A program made the position numbers and the translations under genes. Of a stretch of 64,000 nt of DNA, positions 57,405 through 64,000 are shown in pieces. The stretch comes from Curtobacterium sp. 9128 (GTDB taxonomy: Bacteria > Actinomycetota > Actinomycetes > Actinomycetales > Microbacteriaceae), in assembly GCF_007673775.1 (NCBI RefSeq), contig NZ_VEAF01000001.1, positions 624,263-688,262 of the forward strand, written 5' to 3'. The stretch's first letter is position 1. Every line of letters begins with the position of its first letter. Under the pieces are notes generated by a model. That model did no database searches. It was not told the origin of the DNA and was given only the letters and a program-made list of their open reading frames with translations.

Positions 57405-59490
57405 CTTCGGCTCCGTCCGCCGCCGCAGGTGCGGGCTGGCGACGCAATGTCGCCAAGCCGTACCGAGCCTCCAGGTCGACGCCCTCGCCGTAGTGGTGCT
57501 CCGCCAGCAGCGGCAGGATCTCGTACCGCCACACGTCCTGCAGACCAGAACCGGCAAGATCACGCATCAGGAATGACGGGCCCACCTTGGCGTCGTGGTC
57601 CTGGATCTGCGCGTTGAGTCGCGTCAGCAGGTCCGCGCGGTCGTCCTGGAGGCCGTTGGTCGCCACCCAGCGCGCCAGCACGTTCTGCACGGGCTCACGT
57701 CCAGGGTGCAGTTCGATGAACGCGAAGCGGCGCCGCATGGCTGCGTCGAGCATCGCGATCGAGCGGTCGGCGGTGTTCATCGTGCCGATGACGAAGATGT
57801 TGCTCGGCAGGGTGAACGGCTCGTCGCTGTAGAGCAGGGAGATCTCGCTGTCGCGGTACTCCAGCAGGAAGTACAGCTCGCCGAAGACCTTCGCGATGTT
57901 GCCGCGGTTGATCTCGTCGATGACCAGGAAGTAGTTCGCCTCGGGGTTGGCGGCGGCGGCGTCCGCGAGGCGGCGAAGCGGGCCCTTGCGGAGCGTGAAC
58001 GCGAGGTTGCCGCCGTCGTCGTTCGCGACGGGGCGGAAGCCCTCGAAGAAGTCCTCGTAGGAGTAGGTCGGATGGAACTGGACAATGACGGTCTCGCCGT
58101 CGTCCCCGCCCTTCGTGACGTGCTTGGCGAGTGCCTGGGCGAGGAAGGTCTTGCCGGTGCCGGGCGGGCCGTAGAGGATCACCTGCTTCCGGCGCTCGAT
58201 GAGGTCGAGGGTCTCCTGGAGCCATGGGAGCGGCATGTGGAGTCCGTTGGCGAGGATGCCGTCGGCTGACGGGAACCCCGATCGCACTGGGTCAGGACCA
58301 GGGACCGGCGGGTCGATGACTGGCGGCTCAACGGGAAGCCGCTTCTGCCACCGTGACACGAGGGGCTCGACGTAGTACAGCGCCGGGCCCTTGACCTTCT
58401 GCTGCAGCGCGATGGTGATCTGCTGGAAGGCGGCGTCGGGGTCGTCCTCCATCTGCCCCTCGACTTCGCCCGCGAATGCTGCACGGATCGCTTCACGGTT
58501 GTCGCTGGAAACGACCTCGCCGAAGTACTCGGGGTGGACGAGGAACAGCAACTCGTTCCGCTGGATGGGCAATGCAGTACCGGGGAGTCCTGCGACGACC
58601 TCACGCCAGGCGGTCGGGTCCTCGAGCGCTTCAGCACGAGCGTCATCGGTCAGCGTCAGCCAGGCATCGACGCATTCGATGAGCATCGAGGTCGCATCGA
58701 ACATGTGCCCGGAGATGCCCTGGCCCGGGTTGAACGACCACGAGCGGAACGCATCGTCGATCTCCGACGGGATCGTGACCGGATGTTCCATCTTGTCGAG
58801 CAGGAACGTGACTCGTTCCCGCTTCTTCCGCTCTCCTGGCTGCTCCAACGGGAGGACCTGCCAGCACAGGAGTTCGGCCATCAGGAGCTTCGCATCGTCA
58901 CTTGCCCCGTCGAACTGCACGGCGATCTTGTCGAGGAAGCCCGCACCCAGTACGTCAGGCTTGCCGATGAACCGCTCCCGCAGCTCGGCGACGACGCCCC
59001 TGCGCCACACGGCGCGGCCCGGCGCGAACACGGAGTCGAGGTCCCGGAGGCCGCGTTCCGAGAAGATGAGCGCTGTGGCGCGGATGACCTCGGCCTGGCG
59101 GTTCGGGGCCACGATCTCCGTCGCGAGCCGCAGTGCGACGTCCTCGTTCTTCAGCCGCTCAAATTCACGCTGGCGCGCGCTGAGCTCTGATCCGAATTCT
59201 TCGAGCGGACGGTCTCGCGAGCTGTAGTCGCGGCCGAGGTCGGTGACGAGCCACTCCCCGCGCTTCGGCTTCTCCATGAAGCCGGCGTTGACGAGCCCGG
59301 CTGAGCCCCAGAAGAAGTCCGAGTTGCCCAGGGGCTTTCCCTTGGTGTTGGGGTTCAGCTCGTCGCCCTCGAGTGGATGGACCGACAGGACGTGGTCCCA
59401 CACGTCGAGCCGACGAGCGGACCCGCCTTGCTCATCGAGGTACCGCAGTGCTTCGCGGAGTCGCTTGAGTCGATTCTGCGCTCTGGTCAT
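57385..59490 (-). CDS. mcrB: McrB-type AAA+ GTPase subunit
   Basis: A 701-residue protein. The C-terminal half has the McrB AAA+ core: Walker A GPPGTGKTFLAQ, FHPTYSYEDFFEGFRP, LVIDEINRGNIAKVFGELYF, and the McrB consensus GTMNTADRSIAMLDAAMRRR. The N-terminal part differs from E. coli McrB; it begins with a winged-helix-like segment (FFWGSAGLVNAGFMEKPKRG) and a long linker domain, which would determine which modified DNA is recognised. ATG 59490. A GAGCCTCCAGGTCGA motif variant lies near its 3' end (57465-57479). Confidence 0.92.
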   Translation of the reverse strand: MTRAQNRLKRLREALRYLDEQGGSARRLDVWDHVLSVHPLEGDELNPNTKGKPLGNSDFFWGSAGLVNAGFMEKPKRGEWLVTDLGRDYSSRDRPLEEFGSELSARQREFERLKNEDVALRLATEIVAPNRQAEVIRATALIFSERGLRDLDSVFAPGRAVWRRGVVAELRERFIGKPDVLGAGFLDKIAVQFDGASDDAKLLMAELLCWQVLPLEQPGERKKRERVTFLLDKMEHPVTIPSEIDDAFRSWSFNPGQGISGHMFDATSMLIECVDAWLTLTDDARAEALEDPTAWREVVAGLPGTALPIQRNELLFLVHPEYFGEVVSSDNREAIRAAFAGEVEGQMEDDPDAAFQQITIALQQKVKGPALYYVEPLVSRWQKRLPVEPPVIDPPVPGPDPVRSGFPSADGILANGLHMPLPWLQETLDLIERRKQVILYGPPGTGKTFLAQALAKHVTKGGDDGETVIVQFHPTYSYEDFFEGFRPVANDDGGNLAFTLRKGPLRRLADAAAANPEANYFLVIDEINRGNIAKVFGELYFLLEYRDSEISLLYSDEPFTLPSNIFVIGTMNTADRSIAMLDAAMRRRFAFIELHPGREPVQNVLARWVATNGLQDDRADLLTRLNAQIQDHDAKVGPSFLMRDLAGSGLQDVWRYEILPLLAEHHYGEGVDLEARYGLATLRRQPAPAAADGAEGASVDD

Positions 59491-59520
59491 TGCCCTGTTC
59501 CTTGCTCTCGGCTCCGGTCG

Positions 59521-60606
59521 TCAGCCAGCAACGAACGCAGTCTCCGGTGCAGCGTCATCGTCTTCTTCGGTGGCATCAACCGGTTCCTCTTCGGGATCGA
59601 CGGCAAGCCCTGCGGGCAACGGCAACCCGTACTTCTCGCTCAGGAACCGTGTCTGGCAGTACCGCTTTGCGTCCTCGGCGACGTTCGCGAGCACCGTGGA
59701 GTTCACACCGGCTCCGATCAGGATGCCGACCACTGGCAGGAACTTCGCGGCGCTCTGCACCGACACGTGCGCGCCGGAGGGCCCGAGGTGCTTCATGATC
59801 TTCTCGATCGCGGCGAGAAGGCGGTGGTCTGCACGGAGCTTCGCGGACCAGTTGATCCGTCCCTGGGCGGCCTGCGCAGCGCGGCTCGCCTCGCGGAGCG
59901 GTCCCGCCTTCGCGGCTTGTGCCATGAATGACCTCCGGACCAGCCGCTGGATGAAGGCCTGCTCGTCAGGGTCCTTTGCGTCAAAACCGTAGGAGTAGGC
60001 GACCCGCGCAGCGATTGCGGTGCTGAGGACCTGCAGCACGAGGATGTCCGCTGTGATCGCCGCAGGCAGGCCAGCGATGGGCACGAGTGCCAACGCTCCC
60101 ATGGCTGCACCTTCGGCAGCACCGGCCGTCCGCCATTGCAGGGTGTTCATCGACAGCAGGCGGTCACAGGACTTCAGGTCCACGGAGCTGAGCTCCGTGA
60201 AGTCGGTGATCTGCATGTCACGCTTCTGCGCCAGCTTCACGACCACCTTGGGGTCGTTGAGCTCGAGCGCCCACGTGTTGACGAGCTCCAACAGTGCCAC
60301 CGCGCTCTCGAGCGCGGGCTTGAGCGCAGCGTCTGTGACCGCTGAAGTCGCCTGCCGGATCGGCTTCTTGACCATCTCTGGCACCACGCGAACGACCCGA
60401 CCCGTGGCTTCTGAAGTCGCATGGGCACCGCGATCGATCGCGGCACTCGCCCACTGCCCCACCACGCGACGTTGACCGCGCTTCTCCCAATGTTGCAGGA
60501 GCGACTGCCAGGCCTTCTGCTCGTAGGGGCTCATCTGACCGGCGACTGCACTGCCCTCGTTCTTGAACACCTGCTCATCATGTACGAGCCCAGGGAGCAC
60601 CACCAT
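59521..60606 (-). CDS. EcsC-family protein
   Basis: A member of the EcsC family: MSPYEQKAWQSLLQHWEKRG opening, a helical region (SVDLKSCDRLL), and a Gly/Ala-rich hydrophobic core (AAGAAEGAAMGALALVPIAG, LPAAITADILVLQVLSTAIA). EcsC proteins are membrane-associated and of unknown function, originally linked to the Ecs ABC transporter. A Glu/Asp-rich tail closes it. The start is uncertain: the family homology begins at Met60534, ATG 60606 is used here, and coding-like codon use extends further upstream towards a TTG at 60699. Lies 30 bases before mcrB on the same strand. Confidence 0.75.
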   Translation of the reverse strand: MVVLPGLVHDEQVFKNEGSAVAGQMSPYEQKAWQSLLQHWEKRGQRRVVGQWASAAIDRGAHATSEATGRVVRVVPEMVKKPIRQATSAVTDAALKPALESAVALLELVNTWALELNDPKVVVKLAQKRDMQITDFTELSSVDLKSCDRLLSMNTLQWRTAGAAEGAAMGALALVPIAGLPAAITADILVLQVLSTAIAARVAYSYGFDAKDPDEQAFIQRLVRRSFMAQAAKAGPLREASRAAQAAQGRINWSAKLRADHRLLAAIEKIMKHLGPSGAHVSVQSAAKFLPVVGILIGAGVNSTVLANVAEDAKRYCQTRFLSEKYGLPLPAGLAVDPEEEPVDATEEDDDAAPETAFVAG

Positions 60607-60794
60607 GATCTGGATGGGGTCGGCGCGTTTCCGCACGAACAGCACGCTGCATCCAGGTGCTTGGGCCAACCAATCCAGACCGGGTACAGGCAATCGCAAA
60701 CGACCCCCGAAGGTGGGCGCGAGGAAGCCTCAGGATGGCGCTGACTCCGTGTGACGATGGAAGCGACGCCGGAACGGCGACCTGGAGGGCGAGG

Positions 60795-61457
60795 ATGACG
60801 ACGACTGACGACTCCGCTGAGCGCGCCGGTCGGGCAGGCTCCTCGGCCCGCCGCGAACACGAACGACGCCGTGCGAAGGACGAAGCAGCGATCCGAGCCA
60901 GCTGGGGCAAGCTCGGCGGGATCGCGGTCGCGCTGACCCCGGAGCGCCAGAGCACGACCGCCTGGCGGACCGGCGCGATCGGCGAGGAACGGGTCGGAGC
61001 AGCGCTCGATGCCCTGGCGTCCGAGTCCATCAGGGTGCTGCACGACCGTCGGGTGCCGAAGTCGCGCGCGAACATCGACCACATCGCCGTGACGTCAGCG
61101 GGGGTCTGGGTCATCGACACGAAGCGGTACAAGGGTCAGCGACCGACGCTCCGCGTGGACGGAGGCCTCTTCCGCCCGAGGACCGAACACCTCGTCGTCG
61201 GAGGCCGAGAGAAGGCGTCGCTCCTGGCGGGGATGGCCGAGCAACTCGCGGTGCTCCGCTCCGTGACGGACGTGCCCGTCACGGGAGCACTCTGCTTCGT
61301 CGACGCGGACTGGCCGGTGTTCGGCGGTTCGTTCCTGGTCGATGACGTGCACGTGCTCTGGCCGAACAAGCTCGCCAAGCTGCTCCGGAGCGCGGACGGC
61401 GATGTCGACGTCGACGCGGTCGCGACCCGCCTGGACTTCGTGTTCCGACCGGCCTGA
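60795..61457 (+). CDS. NERD-domain protein (nuclease-related)
   Basis: A 220-residue protein. After a charged N terminus (ERAGRAGSSARREHERRRAK), the NERD domain shows TGAIGEERVGAALDAL, VLHDRRVPKSRANIDHIAVT and VWVIDTKRYKGQRP, the latter holding the D and (D/E)xK-like residues of this nuclease-related fold. NERD proteins are frequent in defence and DNA-processing loci. ATG 60795 with GGAGGGCGAGG upstream. Divergent from the EcsC gene. Confidence 0.88.
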   Translation: MTTTDDSAERAGRAGSSARREHERRRAKDEAAIRASWGKLGGIAVALTPERQSTTAWRTGAIGEERVGAALDALASESIRVLHDRRVPKSRANIDHIAVTSAGVWVIDTKRYKGQRPTLRVDGGLFRPRTEHLVVGGREKASLLAGMAEQLAVLRSVTDVPVTGALCFVDADWPVFGGSFLVDDVHVLWPNKLAKLLRSADGDVDVDAVATRLDFVFRPA

Positions 61458-61521
61458 CCGCCTGTCCACAGCCTCCGCCAGACCTCGATGAGGGCGGTCT
61501 CCGCACGCCTACCCTCGACCC

Positions 61522-61947
61522 GTGCAGCACTGGGAAGCCACCGACGCCCGGCGCCGACACATGGCCCGCTTCGGTCGCCGCGACACCGCCCCCGAACTCG
61601 CCCTTCGCCGTGAGCTCCACGCCCGCGGCCGCCGCTTCTTCGTCGACCGCCGTGTCAGCACCACTACGAGGTGCCGCGCCGACCTCGTCTTCCCGAGGGC
61701 GCGTGTGGCGGTGTTCGTCGACGGTTGCTTCTGGCACTTCTGCGAGGAGCACACGCACCTCCCGAAGGCCAACGCCGCGCTCTGGCGCGCGAAACTCCTG
61801 GCGAACCGGCAGCGCGACGCCCACCACGACGCCGTCCTCCGCGGCGAGGGCTGGAAGGTCGTCCGTGTGTGGGAACACGAGGACGTGCACGACGCCGCCG
61901 ACCGCGTCGAGCACGAGCTCGACCGGTGGTGGGCCATCGTCGGCTGA
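61522..61947 (+). CDS. vsr: Very-short-patch-repair (Vsr) endonuclease
   Basis: A 141-residue Vsr-family endonuclease: RRDTAPELALRRELHARGRR, ADLVFPRARVAVFVDGCFWH and LPKANAALWRAKLLANRQRD. Classical Vsr nicks next to T:G mismatches that arise by deamination of methylated cytosine, and is usually tied to a cytosine methyltransferase; none is seen in this window. The usual Gly after WH is Phe here (CFWHFC). GTG 61522. Together with McrBC and NERD it forms a modification-linked island. Confidence 0.88.
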   Translation: MQHWEATDARRRHMARFGRRDTAPELALRRELHARGRRFFVDRRVSTTTRCRADLVFPRARVAVFVDGCFWHFCEEHTHLPKANAALWRAKLLANRQRDAHHDAVLRGEGWKVVRVWEHEDVHDAADRVEHELDRWWAIVG

Positions 61948-62037
61948 GACGCATGCCGATGCGGCAACGTCCGAAGTCGACGCCGACGTCAGCGCAGCAG
62001 CGGCCGGAGCCGGGACACCTCCCGCCGCCGCCCACCC

Positions 62038-62985
62038 CTACACCGCTGCCGCCAAGCCCAACTGCTCCCGCGCCACCACCGCATCCGCCGCAGGCGGCCG
62101 CCCGTACGCCTCCCGGTAGTCCCGCGAGAAGTGCGACGCACTCCGGAACCCGACCGCAGCAGCAGCCCCCGCGGCGGTCTCCCCGTGCACGACCATCCGC
62201 CGCCGGGCCTCCCCCAGTCGCGTCCGCTTGAGGTACTGCGCCGGCGACATCCCGGTCGCCTCCTTGAACCGCGCGAACAGCGTCGACTCGCTCACCAGGA
62301 GCTCCCGCGCGAGCCGCGGCATCGACCACTGCTCGTCCATCCGCATCGTCAAGAGCGCCGTCGCTCCGGCCACGACCGAGGTGCCGGCGTCGTCGAGCGC
62401 CGCGGTGATCCGGGGTGCCTGGGACGACTGGAGCAACCGCAGCACGATCTCCCGTGACACGAGCGGGAACAGGACCGGGACGTCCTCGGGTGCGTCGAGC
62501 AGCGCGAGCAGTCGTACGAAGGCGTCGGCGAGCGGCGCGGTCCAGGTGCCGAGTCGTGGCAGTTCGCCGCGGAGCGGCGGTGCAGGCGAGTGCATCGTGG
62601 CGGCGACCTCGCCCACGACAGCCGGGTCGAGCCTCCAGACCGCGGAGACGAAGCCTGCGGCTCCGGCCGTGTCGACGACACCCGCGACCACGGGGAGGTC
62701 CACGGGCGTGATGACGAAGTGTTCGCGACCCCAGACCTGGTCGTCGTCACCGATGACGGAGTGTTTCCGACCGCGGAGGACCACGGAAAGCGACGGCACG
62801 TACCGGCGGTCGAACATGCCGGACGGTTCGTGGACGCGTGACACCGTCAGGCCGAGCGACGCAGCACGGTGCGCGGATCCGGGCCGCGCCGCCGTCTCGA
62901 CGGTGGTCGCCGACCGGAGCACCGCCGCGTGGTCGCTCGCGATGGCCGCAGCGCGGTCCAGGTGCTGTGCGGTGACGTCGTCCAC
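62038..62985 (-). CDS. AraC-family regulator with AraC_N sensor domain
   Basis: A 315-residue regulator. The N-terminal half is a cupin-like AraC_N domain (PSLSVVLRGRKHSVIGDDDQ); the C-terminal half holds two helix-turn-helix motifs (MPRLARELLVSESTLFARFK and AAAVGFRSASHFSRDYREAY). GTG 62985. It is divergent from a short-chain dehydrogenase, a pairing common for AraC_N regulators of oxidoreductases. The motif GAGCCTCCAGACCGC (62629-62643) is within the coding sequence. Confidence 0.9.
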   Translation of the reverse strand: MDDVTAQHLDRAAAIASDHAAVLRSATTVETAARPGSAHRAASLGLTVSRVHEPSGMFDRRYVPSLSVVLRGRKHSVIGDDDQVWGREHFVITPVDLPVVAGVVDTAGAAGFVSAVWRLDPAVVGEVAATMHSPAPPLRGELPRLGTWTAPLADAFVRLLALLDAPEDVPVLFPLVSREIVLRLLQSSQAPRITAALDDAGTSVVAGATALLTMRMDEQWSMPRLARELLVSESTLFARFKEATGMSPAQYLKRTRLGEARRRMVVHGETAAGAAAAVGFRSASHFSRDYREAYGRPPAADAVVAREQLGLAAAV

Positions 62986-63117
62986 GCGTCCAACCTAGAT
63001 GCCGGGAGGCCGTGGTCGCCCCGACCGGTCGGCCGTCGGACCGTGGGTGCAGGATCGGGCAAGGTCCCCACCGGATCCGGCAAGGGCGCGGCGGTCCTCC
63101 GGACCGACGATCGATGC

Positions 63118-63879
63118 ATGACCACAGGAACGAACACCAGGACCGCCCTCGTCACCGGAGCCTCCAGCGGCATCGGCGAAGCCATCGCCCGGGAGCTCGC
63201 CGCCGACGGCTACACCGTCGCGGTCGCCGGACGCGACGGAGAACGCACACGGACCGTCGCGGAGGACATCGTCCGACAGGGCGGAAGCGCCGTCACGGTC
63301 GTCGGTGATCTGTCGCAGGGCGCCGATGCCGTCCGGGCCGTCGCGGCACGCGCCCGGGAGCAGCTCGGCGGCCACGTCGACGTCCTCGTCAACAACGCCG
63401 GCGTCTACCCGGGCGGACCGACCGAGTCCCTCGACGACGACACCGTCGACGCGCTCCTCGCGACGAACATCCGTGCGCCGCACGTCCTCGTCGCCGAACT
63501 CGCGCCCGCGATGGCCGAGGCGGGATCGGGCAACATCGTCAACATCGGATCGTGGATGGCCCGGGTGGGGGTGCCGTTCATGGCGCTCTACCCGGCGACG
63601 AAGGCCGCCGTGGAGCAGCTCACCCGCGCCTGGGCCGCCGAGTACGGTCAGCGCGGCGTCCGTGTCGTGACGGTTGCTCCCGGTGCGACGGCGACGCCCG
63701 GGAACGCGGACTCGGCGGACGTGCTCGCCGCGATGACGCTGGGGACGCCGGCGGGCGTGCCGGTCCGACCGGTGGACATCGCCCGAGCGGTCCGGTGGGC
63801 GGTGTCGGACGAGGCCGCGTTCCTGCACGGCGGGACGATCGACGTCGACGGCGGGATCGCCTCCACGCGGATGCGGTGA
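63118..63879 (+). CDS. Short-chain dehydrogenase/reductase
   Basis: A 253-residue classical SDR: TGASSGIGEAIAREL (NADP-binding), NNAGVYPGG, and the catalytic Ser-Tyr-Lys set in NIGSWMARVGVPFMALYPAT KAAV (Ser near 143, Tyr near 156, Lys near 160). It resembles 3-oxoacyl-ACP-reductase-like or glucose-dehydrogenase-like SDRs; substrate unknown. ATG 63118. Likely controlled by the divergent AraC regulator. Confidence 0.9.
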   Translation: MTTGTNTRTALVTGASSGIGEAIARELAADGYTVAVAGRDGERTRTVAEDIVRQGGSAVTVVGDLSQGADAVRAVAARAREQLGGHVDVLVNNAGVYPGGPTESLDDDTVDALLATNIRAPHVLVAELAPAMAEAGSGNIVNIGSWMARVGVPFMALYPATKAAVEQLTRAWAAEYGQRGVRVVTVAPGATATPGNADSADVLAAMTLGTPAGVPVRPVDIARAVRWAVSDEAAFLHGGTIDVDGGIASTRMR

Positions 63880-64000
63880 CGGAACCGCGGAGCTGACGGG
63901 GCGGTGAGATCCGCGGTGGCGCGGTCGTCGGCGCCGCGCTCCCCTGCGGTCAGCGCCGCGCCTGCCCTGCCAGACACCTCGTCTGCAACGTCACGTCCGT
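63880..64000. other. Window end without a recognisable gene
   Basis: The last 121 bases hold no supported reading frame start. Nothing more can be said without the next sequence. Confidence 0.4.

Noticed and set aside
63159..63170. Possible motif copy GAGCCTCCAGCGG in the short-chain dehydrogenase
   Set aside because: It encodes the conserved TGASSGIG motif, so the match is explained by protein conservation; only the first half of the motif fits.
1..64000. tRNA, rRNA or riboswitch elements
   Set aside because: I looked for tRNA-like and conserved riboswitch sequences and found none I could support; a covariance-model scan would be needed to exclude small RNAs.

Overview
The window is 64 kb of high-G+C actinobacterial chromosome. 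Gene content points to a plant- or surface-associated member of Microbacteriaceae, and Curtobacterium is my best guess. The pointers are very high GC3 with many GTG starts, a fused PutA, an MshA-type glycosyltransferase, two LAxTG (class E sortase) surface proteins, one of them an ice-binding protein, and a BLUF photoreceptor. No rRNA, tRNA, CRISPR array, transposase or integrase is visible.

Layout. 1-3.3 kb: end of an MFS exporter, then redox genes with a divergent HxlR regulator. 4.3-9.4 kb: a ROK repressor followed by a xylose-type ABC importer (binding lipoprotein, one-domain ATPase, permease) and an IclR DNA-binding domain on its own. 9.4-13.2 kb: patatin, acyl-CoA dehydrogenase diverging from a TetR-thioesterase pair, glyoxalase-like protein. 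13.4-17.8 kb: bifunctional putA diverging from a LysR regulator. 18-19.6 kb: LAxTG surface protein. 19.8-27.6 kb: small enzymes and DNA-repair functions (ATP-dependent ligase, LigD-type polymerase, uracil-DNA glycosylase-like), DUF429 and GT4 proteins. 27.7-36.3 kb: two amino-acid permeases (the second with an in-frame TGA), a lytic enzyme, small membrane proteins, a Tat-exported D,D-carboxypeptidase, a BLUF protein, and a divergent ice-binding protein. 36.4-45.6 kb: SWIM-SNF2 helicase, aldo/keto reductase, secreted HNH nuclease, GPP34 protein, RecB-nuclease/helicase fusion. 45.7-47.4 kb: two paralogous lipoproteins around a decayed gene. 47.4-52.1 kb: GrpB, membrane proteins, an ADP-ribosylglycohydrolase diverging from an NrtR-like regulator over two operator-like palindromes, and a GNAT-DUF1653 fusion ending in a 15-bp tandem repeat. 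52.1-55.7 kb: a lower-GC cassette encoding an 84-residue membrane-tethered peptide with two cysteines, an ABC ATPase, a small membrane protein, a permease and a site-2-type protease. 55.7-56.2 kb: decayed sequence. 56.2-62 kb: McrBC, EcsC-family, NERD and Vsr genes, a restriction/defence-type island. 62-64 kb: AraC regulator and a short-chain dehydrogenase.

The best candidate for an undescribed system is the peptide/ABC/M50 cassette at 52.14-55.67 kb. It has a clear promoter, a very strong ribosome binding site and tight coupling, with stop/start overlaps at two of its junctions. Next in interest are the NrtR-like/ADP-ribosylglycohydrolase switch and a 15-base motif (GRGCCTCCAGKCCGG) that recurs across the window inside and between genes.
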